Shown here: piece by piece, positions 34,651-43,749 of the stretch
How positions within the stretch are numbered: position 1 is the first letter of the stretch
How the letters are laid out: the number at the start of each line of letters is the position of its first letter
Source: Nitrospinaceae bacterium
GTDB taxonomy: Bacteria; Nitrospinota; Nitrospinia; Nitrospinales; VA-1
DNA: 64,000 nucleotides
NCBI GenBank assembly: GCA_029261655.1
Contig: JAJDAY010000022.1
Location: 124,001 to 188,000 of the forward strand
Reading direction: 5' to 3'
Position numbers and translations under genes: made by a program
The notes under the pieces: generated by a model
Databases searched by the model: none
The model's input: the letters and a program-made list of their open reading frames with translations, nothing else
Told to the model about the DNA's origin: nothing

Positions 34651-36506
34651 TGTGCGGAATTGCCGGGTTTGCAGGTGCGGGAGATTCCAGGGATCTTCAG
34701 GCGATGATGGACGCCCTCGTCCATCGCGGCCCCGACCAGGAAGGCAAATGGCTTGATCCAAAGACCGGAGTCCATCTTGGCCACCGGCGCTTGTCCATCA
34801 TCGACCTGCCCGACGGAACCCAGCCGATGGCGTTGCCGGACGGCTCGCTCGTCGTCGTCTACAATGGGGAAATATACAACCACCTTGAATTGCGGGCGGA
34901 ACTGCAGGCGCTTGGCCATCAATTCATGACCGATCATTCGGACACCGAGGTCCTTCTTCACGGGTATCGGGAATGGGGAGAGGATCTCCCCAAAAAGCTC
35001 AATGGCATGTGGGCGTTCGCGATTCACGAACCAGGCCCAAACAGGCTTTTTTTATCCAGAGACCGGTTCGGGGAAAAACCTCTTTTTTACACACGACAGA
35101 ATAAGACCTTCGTCTTCGCATCGGAACTCACAGCGCTTTTAAAGCACCGCTCGGCCACATCTGGAGTTTCCAGACAGTCGCTCAGAAAATACTACGCCTA
35201 CGGGTATATCCCCTCCCCTTCATCCCTGTATGAAAAGGTTTACAAACTCCCCAGCGGTTGCAGTTTATTTGTTTCCTTGTCTGAAGACCGTATCGATGTC
35301 AAAAGATACTGGGATTTTGCCATCGAACCTTTTGCGAAGATCCCGAAAAACCCGGAACAGGAATGGGGCGAAGAGATTCGTTCTCTCCTCAGGCAATCCG
35401 TAAAAAGACGACTGACCGCCGATGTTCCTCTGGGAATCTTCCTGAGCGGCGGCATCGATTCGTCCGCCATCGCCGCCCTGGCCAAGATGGAAATGAAAGA
35501 CGCTGACATTTCCACATTTTCCATCGGGTTCGAGGAGGCCAGTTTTGACGAATCCGATTGGTCCGGGCGAATGGCCAAAACCCTGAGTACCGATCATCAT
35601 CAGAAACAATTTCCCGCTTCAGCCCTGACAGACATTCTGCCGAAAATAACGTCCACGCTGGATGAACCGATAGCCGACAGTTCCCTGATGCCTACATTTC
35701 TGTTATGTCAAACGGCCCGCCAAAAGGTCAAGGTGGCGCTGGGAGGCGATGGCGCGGATGAACTTTTTGCCGGCTACGACCCGTTTCGCGCCCTGAAATT
35801 CGCCCAAATTTACAGTCAATGGGTTCCAGGCCCCGTGCATCAGGCCATTCGCCTCATGGCCGAGAGACTGCCCACTTCGCACAAAAATATCAGCCCAGGT
35901 TTCATTCTTAAAAGAACCTTGCGCGGTTTGAGCTATCCTTCTAAAGTCTGTAATCCCGTGTGGATGGGGCCGCTGGAGCCGCTGGAACTGGAAGAACTTT
36001 TCGCGGAAAAAATCGACCCGGAAGAAGTTTACTCCGAGGCCATCGAACTGTGGGAGGCAGACCCCGGAAAAAATATTGTGGATCGAACGCTGGAGTTTTA
36101 CACTAAACTGTATTTTCAGAATGATATTCTGGTCAAACTGGACCGGGCCAGCATGATGAACTCTCTGGAGGTGCGCTCGCCCTATCTGGATGTGGACCTG
36201 GTGGATTTTGTCCGCCGCATTCCGAGCGACTACAAATATCGAAATGGCCAGACCAAGTATATTTTCAAAAAGGCATTGGAACCGATATTGCCAAAGGACG
36301 TTATTCAACGCAAAAAAAAGGGGTTCGGCAGTCCCATCGGAACCTGGTTCAAAAACAAAACTCTTGCTTTCAATCCTCATGCGGAGCTTTCCGACCGGGA
36401 ATCGGTTTTTTTGCAAAAAAAGATCAAAGAACATGTGAACGGTTCAGCCGATCACAGGCTCTATCTTTGGAGTCGATGGTTGCTGGAAAATTCTGTTTCC
36501 GGTTGA
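34650..36506 (+). CDS. asnB: Asparagine synthetase-like glutamine amidotransferase
   Basis: The start is the ATG at 34650, giving MCGIAGFAG with Cys2 as the N-terminal glutaminase nucleophile; the longer upstream frame would bury it. The 618-residue protein has the Ntn glutaminase domain (HRGPDQEG, LGHRRLSIID, YNGEIYNHLELRAEL) and the ATP pyrophosphatase domain with SGGIDSS at 266-272, GGDGADELFAGYDPF and VRSPYLDVDLVDFV. Copies in glycan loci (WbpS-like) often amidate sugar acids rather than aspartate. Here it sits between a GT2 enzyme and a methyltransferase, so an amide modification of the polymer is plausible. Confidence 0.9.
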   Translation: MCGIAGFAGAGDSRDLQAMMDALVHRGPDQEGKWLDPKTGVHLGHRRLSIIDLPDGTQPMALPDGSLVVVYNGEIYNHLELRAELQALGHQFMTDHSDTEVLLHGYREWGEDLPKKLNGMWAFAIHEPGPNRLFLSRDRFGEKPLFYTRQNKTFVFASELTALLKHRSATSGVSRQSLRKYYAYGYIPSPSSLYEKVYKLPSGCSLFVSLSEDRIDVKRYWDFAIEPFAKIPKNPEQEWGEEIRSLLRQSVKRRLTADVPLGIFLSGGIDSSAIAALAKMEMKDADISTFSIGFEEASFDESDWSGRMAKTLSTDHHQKQFPASALTDILPKITSTLDEPIADSSLMPTFLLCQTARQKVKVALGGDGADELFAGYDPFRALKFAQIYSQWVPGPVHQAIRLMAERLPTSHKNISPGFILKRTLRGLSYPSKVCNPVWMGPLEPLELEELFAEKIDPEEVYSEAIELWEADPGKNIVDRTLEFYTKLYFQNDILVKLDRASMMNSLEVRSPYLDVDLVDFVRRIPSDYKYRNGQTKYIFKKALEPILPKDVIQRKKKGFGSPIGTWFKNKTLAFNPHAELSDRESVFLQKKIKEHVNGSADHRLYLWSRWLLENSVSG

Positions 36507-36585
36507 TCTTAAAACTCTCCCGCAAATTTACGGGAACAACCACATTCGGGCTTTGTAAGTCAGCCCCATCGTCTAAAGGAATGCC

Positions 36586-37335
36586 TTGAAACCCTCCGTC
36601 TACGCAGTTGAAGCTGAGGTGGAAGCAACGCACTGGTGGTTCGCCGGTCGAAAAATTTTGTTTGAAAAAATCATTCGGGACACCGGCACCGCCACCCACC
36701 CACCGGTGCTGGATGTGGGAACGGGAACAGGATCGAACCTTCGGCTGTTAAAAAAAATGGGGTTCGGGGATGTGACCGGAGTGGACAAGAGTGAAGACGC
36801 CATCCGGTTTTGCGCCGAGAAAGGCCTGGGCGAGGTGAAGCAGGCAGACGTCGGTGACCTGCCTTTCGCCAGCGATCATTTTCAATTGGTTCTGGCAACA
36901 GACATCATCGAGCATGTCGAGGAGGCTCCGGCGCTGAAAGAAATTTTCCGGGTGCTCGCGCCCGGTGGAACTGCGGTTTTCACGGTCCCCGCGTTTCAAA
37001 TGCTGTGGGGCCTGCAGGACGAATTATCGCACCATAAAAGACGGTACACCAAACGGCAGATTGAACTCGCCATCAAAAGCGCCGGTTTCAGGATAATCAA
37101 CCGTTTTTATTTCAACTATCTCCTGTTCCCTCCCATCTGGGCGGCCCGCCAGGTGATCCGCCTCCTGAACATCAAACTCGAAAGCGAAAACCAGATCAAC
37201 ACTCCCTGGATCAACCGGATGCTGACCGCTTTGTTCCACTTCGATGTATGGACCGCCCCCCGCCTGAAACCTCCGTTTGGCGTCTCCATCATGGTTGTGG
37301 CCCAAAAACAGGAAGGATTTCAAGAACCGAGATAA
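36586..37335 (+). CDS. Class I SAM-dependent methyltransferase
   Basis: A 249-residue enzyme with the SAM-binding glycine motif VLDVGTGTGSN at 41-51, the acidic motif VTGVDKSEDAI, and ATDIIEHVEEAPALKEI followed by RVLAPGGTAVFTVPA. The middle DELSHHKRRYTKRQIE is common to methyltransferases in polysaccharide loci. The C-terminus has a hydrophobic patch. TTG is used as start behind AAAGGAA. It probably methylates a sugar or lipid intermediate; the target is unknown. It ends the gene run that starts at 33.7 kb, followed by a 327-base gap. Confidence 0.8.
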   Translation: MKPSVYAVEAEVEATHWWFAGRKILFEKIIRDTGTATHPPVLDVGTGTGSNLRLLKKMGFGDVTGVDKSEDAIRFCAEKGLGEVKQADVGDLPFASDHFQLVLATDIIEHVEEAPALKEIFRVLAPGGTAVFTVPAFQMLWGLQDELSHHKRRYTKRQIELAIKSAGFRIINRFYFNYLLFPPIWAARQVIRLLNIKLESENQINTPWINRMLTALFHFDVWTAPRLKPPFGVSIMVVAQKQEGFQEPR

Positions 37336-37521
37336 CGGTTGAGCAAACGAACAAAATGGTTCACCTAATTTCTCAAAGATTTCCTTTTGTTGCTCAAATG
37401 GGAAAAACGACAACAGGAGTATTTTTTCTTACTGCAAAACCAACCACTTTAAGTTTTGGAAAAACCAAGACAGCAATCAAAACCAGGTACAAGCAGGAAA
37501 ACGACATTTGGCTTAAATCTA

Positions 37522-37550
37522 TTGACTCATTTACCTGAAAATACCATAAT
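37522..37550 (+). promoter_or_regulatory. Sigma70-type promoter upstream of the radical SAM gene
   Basis: In the 327-base gap at 37336-37662, TTGACT, 17 bases and CATAAT predict a transcript start near 37557. That leaves a leader of about 105 bases. The first part of the gap shows no convincing gene. Confidence 0.55.
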
Positions 37551-37612
37551 GAAAAAGATTTTATTTAAACCTTTTAAGGTTATAAAAATAAATTATTTAT
37601 TTCAATAAATTT

Positions 37613-37647
37613 GGCCTGGAATTGATGTTTTCAATTCGGCCTTTTTT
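37613..37647 (+). terminator. Intrinsic terminator/attenuator just before the radical SAM start
   Basis: GGCC, a two-base bulge and GAATTGA pair with TCAATTC and GGCC, followed immediately by six T. The T-run ends 15 bases before the ATG at 37663. Because a promoter lies upstream of it, it looks like an attenuator inside the leader rather than only the end of the previous transcript. Confidence 0.7.
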
Positions 37648-37662
37648 CATAAGGTCACAAAA

Positions 37663-39255
37663 ATGAAAATAAAACTATTGGCTATTGAGAGCGGTCTTAT
37701 GGCTCTGGGCCTTAGGAAAGTTACCTCGCACCTTAAAACGATTCATTCGGATGTTCAGGCCTATTTTTTATCATCTGGAAACCATTTGTCCATAGGCAAA
37801 GCTTTTTTACTAAAAAAAGCAAACTCTGATCAATTCGATGCAAGTATGATTCGTGATATTGCAGAACCGTTGGCAGATGCTGATATCCTGGGAATTTCTT
37901 CCTACACCAACTTAGCCGAGTTAACTAAAAGGATTATCACGGAAATAAAATCCATCAACCCGGATATTTATTTAATTTGGGGAGGGGTACACCCTATCAT
38001 GCATCCGGAAGATGCAATCCTTCATGCGGACGCTATATGCACGGGAGAAGGAGAGTTTGCATTTGCAAATTTTCTGGATGCCTACATAGATGGAAGGGAT
38101 TATTACGATACTAAAAACTTCTGGTTTAAAAAAAATGGGGAGATCATCAGGAATGACTTCCTGCCTCTTGCAACCAGTGAAGAAATGAACCAACTCCCTT
38201 TTCCCTTGTATGGTGAAAATGAATTGATCTACAGGCCGGGAAAAGGATATTCCCCCATCACCGTTAAAGACCATATACAAAATAGCGGCTTGGCGTATAA
38301 CACGGTGTGGTCCATTGGTTGCCCTTATCATTGTACTTATTGTGGCAACACCAAGTTCATTGAAAACGACAAAAATTATAAAAAACTAAGGCATCCCTCT
38401 GTAGATTATTTGGTGGGACAAGTAAAAGATGCCATTACGAAGCATCCTCATATATCCACAGTTGTGTTTTATGATGATAGCTTTATGGCTATCCCTAAAC
38501 GAACTCTGCGCGAATTTGCAGATAAATGGAAACAGGAAATAAACCTTCCATTTTGTGTCCAGGGTGTTATTCCAAGCTTCGTGAAGGAGGAAAAGTTTGA
38601 AATTCTTGTTGAAGCTGGAATGAATCGTGTCCGCATGGGAATTCAAAGTGGGAGCGACCGCATCCTGGAGTTCTACCAGAGACCAAACAAGCCCGGTTTA
38701 ATACACAACGCCGCAACAATTATCACAAAATTCAAAGATCACATGATACCCCCCGCATATGACATCATTGTAGACAACCCCATTGAAACAAAAGAGGATG
38801 TAGAGGCGACATTGAATCTCCTTTACAATTTACCGCACCCATTCACCTTAAATGTCATGTCTTTAAGAATATTGCCAAACTCAATGATGGAGAGACAATT
38901 TGAAGAGCTTGGTGTGAAAATCGATAAATATTTAGATTTTGCTTATCATGCTCCCACAGTCGCAAACATCATGGTCTATATACTGGCAATCTTTAGACCT
39001 CCAAAATGGCTATTTGAATACCTGCTCAAACATTCCAAACCATTCACAGAAAAACAACCACAGTTCTCAACGATCTTATTGACGGTTAGAACATTGTATT
39101 TGGCGGTGCGTGGATTCCATCATATCCGATCTATTGATTTCTCATTATTCACCGGAGGCATTGGTTGGTTTTTCTGGAAATCCCGAATAGTAAAATTGCT
39201 AAGAGCAAACCCCAAGAAAATATTGGCACCTAAAAAACTAGCCGAGAGCACTTGA
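37663..39255 (+). CDS. B12-binding-type radical SAM protein
   Basis: A 530-residue protein. Residues 1-145 resemble a cobalamin-binding Rossmann domain (DILGISSYTNLAELTKRI; YLIWGGVHPIMHPEDAI; CTGEGEFAFANFLDA). The radical SAM core follows with the [4Fe-4S] ligands Cys220, Cys224 and Cys227 (GCPYHCTYCGNTKF), in canonical C-x3-C-x2-C spacing, then VVFYDDSFMA and MGIQSGSDRILEFYQRPN. Such enzymes perform methylations or rearrangements on unactivated carbons. In this locus a sugar or lipid substrate is plausible but not shown. The C-terminus is hydrophobic in patches. Its coding sequence looks AT-richer than that of its left neighbour. Confidence 0.85.
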   Translation: MKIKLLAIESGLMALGLRKVTSHLKTIHSDVQAYFLSSGNHLSIGKAFLLKKANSDQFDASMIRDIAEPLADADILGISSYTNLAELTKRIITEIKSINPDIYLIWGGVHPIMHPEDAILHADAICTGEGEFAFANFLDAYIDGRDYYDTKNFWFKKNGEIIRNDFLPLATSEEMNQLPFPLYGENELIYRPGKGYSPITVKDHIQNSGLAYNTVWSIGCPYHCTYCGNTKFIENDKNYKKLRHPSVDYLVGQVKDAITKHPHISTVVFYDDSFMAIPKRTLREFADKWKQEINLPFCVQGVIPSFVKEEKFEILVEAGMNRVRMGIQSGSDRILEFYQRPNKPGLIHNAATIITKFKDHMIPPAYDIIVDNPIETKEDVEATLNLLYNLPHPFTLNVMSLRILPNSMMERQFEELGVKIDKYLDFAYHAPTVANIMVYILAIFRPPKWLFEYLLKHSKPFTEKQPQFSTILLTVRTLYLAVRGFHHIRSIDFSLFTGGIGWFFWKSRIVKLLRANPKKILAPKKLAEST

Positions 39256-39309
39256 GGCAAAGGTTTAACTATTGGTCAATAGCCGCCTTCCCTGCTGGTA
39301 AGTTAAGGT

Positions 39310-42300
39310 TCAATTGCTTGTTGGTATCTTTGAATTCAATTTCCCGCGAAATCGATTTAAATTGTAAACTACGCAAAACCCGATCAGGCTTAAAATGGAA
39401 ACTATGTAGCCTGTGTCCAATAAACCCTGGGGTTCAAAAACGAGTTCCAGGTCGTAATCCCCCTTCTCTGACAAATAAAATCCATTTGCAAACCCGTTGG
39501 CCTTGAAGTGCCTGAAAGTTTTATTCGAGTCTTGTTTCTTTACAGAATACAATTTCCATCCCGGATGATAAGATTCCGAAATAACCAAAAAACTGGGCTT
39601 TGAAACAGACGTGGAAATTTTATAGTGCGTTGGGTCTATTTTTTGCAATCTGGGCTTTGGGTCCTGGGTGGCTAAAGGCTTCAATCCTTCCGGCTTGAAC
39701 AAAATAGCCGCATCAACTCCTTTGCTTTGGACAAACTCAAAGCCGTTTTTTCCAGGAAGCATTTCAATGCTTCCTCTCAAACTGAATATTTCATCCTCAA
39801 TCACCCTGTTCAATTTGATGAGTTCTCCATTCAACCGCAAACTGGGATTATAGCTCGTGTCTTCATGCCAAGCTTTCTGACCGCTGACCATGGGGATAAT
39901 TCGCACCTCTAAATCCGTTCTTTTAGAAGTATTTATTTCTCCCCTGAACAACAAATCCGAAAACTGGAATGACGAAGATACAAAACCAAAAGTTACGTTT
40001 TTTTCTTCCATCTTTTCTGAGGAATAGGGGGTGTAAAATGAAACCTGGCTTTCCCCCGGTGGAACTACTAAATCCCGAATTATCACGTCTTTCTTCTCGT
40101 TTGCCTTTAACGGCATCACCTTTTTAAGCTCAGAATTCAAATAAAAATACAAGGATCGCTCGCTACCGTAGGTCGTGGTGGTAAAAGAAAAATTGGTTTG
40201 AACAGCTTTCTTATAAGGGTTAAACAATGTTATATGTTTGGCACTTGGTTTACTTTGGGACATCCATATCCAACCTTTTTCGTCTCCGTCCTCTTGAGGA
40301 TAAAATCCCTCCTGAAGTTTTAACTTGATCCCCTTTTCCCCTTTGTTCCCGGACGTTGCATTGGATTTTTTTATCCCGGCAGGCTCCATAAATTTAGTAT
40401 AAAAAGTGAATTGTTTTATTATAGATTCCCGGGAGAAAATATCATTTTTCAACGAGACCTGTTTTAAAGGGTTATAAGAAACAACCGACTTGATATTTTC
40501 CTCCCGAATCCATTGCTCCCAGCCTTTATTTTCAAGTTGATCCACAAGAATCAACGCTGTATTTGAAGACCAGTCTCCCTGGCTAAATGGGATAAGGCTT
40601 TCTTCCGCAGTCCCAACAAAATCAGGATACATCGAAGAAGAATCCTGGGGTTTCAAACCCAGTCCCGGTTGTTTAATTAAAGTCACCTCGGAATTGGTAT
40701 AGACAAAGGGTAAAATAGTGTCCGAGGAATAAAAATTGTAGTTTCCAAATTGGCGGTCAAGGCTCAACCCAGGTTGCTCATTCAGATATTTCGTCATGGA
40801 TTCGTAAGACCCTCCCTGGACAAACTCCAGAGATTTATCAAGAAGAACCCAATGTGTATTCATCAGGGAAAGCAGGCGATCGGCTCGGGGCAAACGACCG
40901 GTCCGAATTCCCAGTTGAACGATCTTACCAATCCTCAAGGTTTGATTTGGTGACCCCGTTGTGATCTGGACAAACTGTGGTACGTATCTAAAAATAACCG
41001 GCTGTGTCGTGAAATAGATTAAAGCAGGCGCTAAACTTCTAAAACCCCAGTTTGTAGTCCAGAAACGATCTTCATTGAACGCAAAAACTCTGGATTTATC
41101 AGGTTGGCTGTTTAACCAGATCCCTGCCTTGGAAACATAATCGGGAATGGTAACTCTATTTGGGGGGAGATGGGTACGCTCCTCTTTCGGTGTGAACATT
41201 CGGCCACTTACAATTATATTTCCATATATAAGAGTCAATAAGAATATACCCGCTGTTGTCTTTATCCATAACCAGAAGTTATTTTTATATCGGTTTTCAA
41301 GGTACGCCGTAAAAGCACCCAGAAAAACAGCGTACCCTATGCAAGCCATCAGCATAAATTTATAATAAGGGCTCCTCACTATCCAGAAATAGGGGATGTT
41401 TTTAAACATCCATTCATAGATAAATCCCAATGGCTCGTGAACACCCATACCAAACCAGATGGCAATCAGGGTCATCAGTAAAAAAAACCCTTTAAAACGA
41501 AACCGTCCATAATAAATGCCGCAAACCACAAGCAAAGGCAGCATCCAGCTGAAAATAATGAAGAGCCAGTTTTCAAGATAAAGAGAAGCATACGGATTAT
41601 AGGGTTCGCCAACACCTTCGTACCAAGTCCAGTTTCCAAGAAACCGGATAACATTAAAAAAGCTTGTATATCTGCTGGTACCCTCCAGCCACCCCATGAG
41701 ATTCCCCTGGCCAGGGTCATATTTTCCTGCTACATGAAGCGCCTCTGTGACCTGAGGAATCATCCAGTATGCGTTCACAACAATAAACAGGGTTGCCGCC
41801 TGAAACAAAAACAAAGCGGTCCGCTTTAACCTTCCTTTTTTCCAGGAATCGCACAGGGCATAAGCCGAAAACAGCAATAAAATAAATGCCACTACATACG
41901 CTTCTGAGATATTGTTGCCTATCGAAGATAAAATGAAGGAAGCGACTGCAATTTGAACCAACAAAAAACCTTTACTATTTTCCTCTTTCTCAAGCCCATC
42001 TAAAAGTAATTTTAAAAACCAGGGAAGGACAGCGTAAGCCGCAATGAGGGGAGGTTTGCTTCCAATCCAGATATGCTCCTGCCAGAGGTTATAAATATAC
42101 GCGCTGACGCAAACCAAAGGCGCTCCCAATGGGTTTGCCACTGGGAATATTTTCCTTGCGAGAAAATACATACTCAGCGAGGAAATTAAAAACCAAAATG
42201 CAAAGCTAAACATCTGGGCTTTCCATATAGGAAACCCCAACCATCTGAAAAAGGCTGGAATTCCTTGAAAAAAAATAAGACAAGGGTCTAAAATTGACTC

Positions 42301-42480
42301 GGCCCCGGTTCCAACAGTCTCATTCCACATAAAAAAATACTGGAACCAGTGTTCTAAATCAGGAGGGAACTTCAAGTCGACAGAATACATCACTTGACCC
42401 GGGGTGTACCAAATGAGCGGAGTCAATCCCATGACTAGAGCCAGGGTAAAAGCGCTGTATCTTTTAACAAGATTGTTCAT
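39310..42480 (-). CDS. Giant multi-spanning membrane protein, YfhO/AftD-like (paralogue 1)
   Basis: A 1056-residue protein with about 12-13 helices in the first 470 residues, a long extracytoplasmic part, and a last helix near the C-terminus. Early motifs MWNETVGTG, YIYNLWQEHIWIG and NAYWMIP recur in two other genes of the window. Residues 947-1056 (KIDPTHYKIS...FLVISESYHPGWKLY...ANGFANGFYL) form a YfhO-like C-terminal beta module. The plan resembles GT-C transferases such as actinobacterial AftD, which add sugars from polyprenyl donors outside the membrane. The real donor and acceptor are unknown. It stands alone on the minus strand, is AT-rich, and has an inverted repeat in its promoter region. 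Confidence 0.75.
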   Translation of the reverse strand: MNNLVKRYSAFTLALVMGLTPLIWYTPGQVMYSVDLKFPPDLEHWFQYFFMWNETVGTGAESILDPCLIFFQGIPAFFRWLGFPIWKAQMFSFAFWFLISSLSMYFLARKIFPVANPLGAPLVCVSAYIYNLWQEHIWIGSKPPLIAAYAVLPWFLKLLLDGLEKEENSKGFLLVQIAVASFILSSIGNNISEAYVVAFILLLFSAYALCDSWKKGRLKRTALFLFQAATLFIVVNAYWMIPQVTEALHVAGKYDPGQGNLMGWLEGTSRYTSFFNVIRFLGNWTWYEGVGEPYNPYASLYLENWLFIIFSWMLPLLVVCGIYYGRFRFKGFFLLMTLIAIWFGMGVHEPLGFIYEWMFKNIPYFWIVRSPYYKFMLMACIGYAVFLGAFTAYLENRYKNNFWLWIKTTAGIFLLTLIYGNIIVSGRMFTPKEERTHLPPNRVTIPDYVSKAGIWLNSQPDKSRVFAFNEDRFWTTNWGFRSLAPALIYFTTQPVIFRYVPQFVQITTGSPNQTLRIGKIVQLGIRTGRLPRADRLLSLMNTHWVLLDKSLEFVQGGSYESMTKYLNEQPGLSLDRQFGNYNFYSSDTILPFVYTNSEVTLIKQPGLGLKPQDSSSMYPDFVGTAEESLIPFSQGDWSSNTALILVDQLENKGWEQWIREENIKSVVSYNPLKQVSLKNDIFSRESIIKQFTFYTKFMEPAGIKKSNATSGNKGEKGIKLKLQEGFYPQEDGDEKGWIWMSQSKPSAKHITLFNPYKKAVQTNFSFTTTTYGSERSLYFYLNSELKKVMPLKANEKKDVIIRDLVVPPGESQVSFYTPYSSEKMEEKNVTFGFVSSSFQFSDLLFRGEINTSKRTDLEVRIIPMVSGQKAWHEDTSYNPSLRLNGELIKLNRVIEDEIFSLRGSIEMLPGKNGFEFVQSKGVDAAILFKPEGLKPLATQDPKPRLQKIDPTHYKISTSVSKPSFLVISESYHPGWKLYSVKKQDSNKTFRHFKANGFANGFYLSEKGDYDLELVFEPQGLLDTGYIVSILSLIGFCVVYNLNRFRGKLNSKIPTSN

Positions 42481-42546
42481 GAAAATTTAGGTGGGTTCAC
42501 AAAATACTTTAATCTCCAGAATGGAAACCAAATGCAGGCACTTTAT

Positions 42547-42569
42547 ATTGATTCTATTTGCCAATCAAT
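42547..42569. promoter_or_regulatory. Inverted repeat upstream of the minus-strand giant gene
   Basis: ATTGATT and AATCAAT frame nine bases, about 70-90 bases upstream of the ATG at 42480. On the minus strand TTGATT lies 15 bases from TATAAA, so the repeat overlaps a weak promoter and could be an operator. Confidence 0.35.
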
Positions 42570-42647
42570 AAATTTGTGGAAACAATCATAAAACCAGTAA
42601 TTGCAATCAAATGGGGCAACCGGGTTGAGAGAAAATGTGGAAACTAA

Positions 42648-42675
42648 TTGAGTTCATTTTTCATTATCATAATAT
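42648..42675 (+). promoter_or_regulatory. Possible promoter of the 42.7 kb glycosyltransferase genes
   Basis: TTGAGT, 16 bases and TAATAT lie about 80 bases before the TTG start at 42754, which has AGGAG in front of it. Confidence 0.4.
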
Positions 42676-42753
42676 AAATCGCCCCGGCCAAATAAAAATG
42701 ATAATATCCAGCGAGTTTTCCCAAGGCATGACACTCGTTTAGGAGAGCACCGT

Positions 42754-43749
42754 TTGGAACTGATAAAGCCCCAAAGTAACGTCCTGAAGGTGGACCCGTT
42801 GGACGAACGAAAGAAAATCGCGCTGGTTGTTCCCGCCTTCAACGAATCCAAAAACCTGCGGCAGTTCTTCAGGGAAGCCAACAAAACAACCAATAACCTG
42901 GGTTCCTATAGCTGGGAGTTTATTTTCGTCAACGATGGAAGTTCGGACAATACATGGGAACTCATAGAAGACCTGGCCGGTGCCGACCCCCGGGTGAAAG
43001 GAGTGAGCCTGTCCAGGAATTTTGGCAAAGAGATCTCCCTAACGGCTGGTTTAGAGGCGACCACCGATGCGGACGCGGTGATTTTCATTGACGCAGATCT
43101 TCAACATCCTCCATCTCTCATCGTGGAGCTTGTGGCCCAATGGGAGTGCGGTTACCAAATCGTCGCAACGCAACGGGAAGCGATCCAGTATTCCCTGGTA
43201 CGAGAAGCGGGATCACGATTTTTTTATTACATGTTAAAACATTTTTCGGATCTTAAAATCCACGCCAAGGCCACTGACTTTCGTCTCCTGGACAAGGAAG
43301 TATTGAACATTTTAAAAACGTTTGAGGAACGCACACGTTTTTTCCGCGGACTGATTGACTGGATGGGATTCAGGAAAACGATCGTCACCTTTTCCGCCCC
43401 GGATCGCGCACAGGGAAAATCCACTTTTAGTTTGAGCGACCTGACCCGGATGGCGGTCAACTCCTTCACCACATTTTCACTTCTACCGTTGAGGATAACC
43501 GGCTGGCTGGGGTTGACGGTGGTTTCGCTGTCGCTGGCCGTCTTGTTTTTCATGGTCATAACCCAGTTTTTCTTTTCCCAGGTTTTCACTCCCCTGGCTT
43601 ACTTCGTCGTGTTCAACACCCTGTTATTTGGAGTGGTTCTGGCGGCGCTGGGTTTGATCGCTCTTTACATCGGCCATATCCACACGGAGGTGATCAGGCG
43701 ACCGCTTTATATCGTCCAGGACAAGGTCGGGTTTAACGAAGATGAGTGA
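42754..43749 (+). CDS. GT2 polyprenyl-phosphate glycosyltransferase (GtrB/DPM1-like)
   Basis: A 331-residue enzyme: GT-A domain with IALVVPAFNESKNLRQFF, FVNDGSSDNTWELI and metal site DAD at 113-115 (FIDADLQHPP), then RAQGKSTFSLSDLTRMAVNS and two C-terminal helices (about 240-310). It should make an undecaprenyl-phosphate sugar, the donor for membrane GT-C enzymes such as the giant protein encoded divergently beside it. The start is TTG behind AGGAGAG. It overlaps the next glycosyltransferase by eight bases. Confidence 0.9.
   Translation: MELIKPQSNVLKVDPLDERKKIALVVPAFNESKNLRQFFREANKTTNNLGSYSWEFIFVNDGSSDNTWELIEDLAGADPRVKGVSLSRNFGKEISLTAGLEATTDADAVIFIDADLQHPPSLIVELVAQWECGYQIVATQREAIQYSLVREAGSRFFYYMLKHFSDLKIHAKATDFRLLDKEVLNILKTFEERTRFFRGLIDWMGFRKTIVTFSAPDRAQGKSTFSLSDLTRMAVNSFTTFSLLPLRITGWLGLTVVSLSLAVLFFMVITQFFFSQVFTPLAYFVVFNTLLFGVVLAALGLIALYIGHIHTEVIRRPLYIVQDKVGFNEDE

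Noticed and set aside
35703-36434. A 243-codon minus-strand frame opposite the AsnB-like gene
   Set aside because: The plus-strand protein is conserved throughout and explains the open frame.
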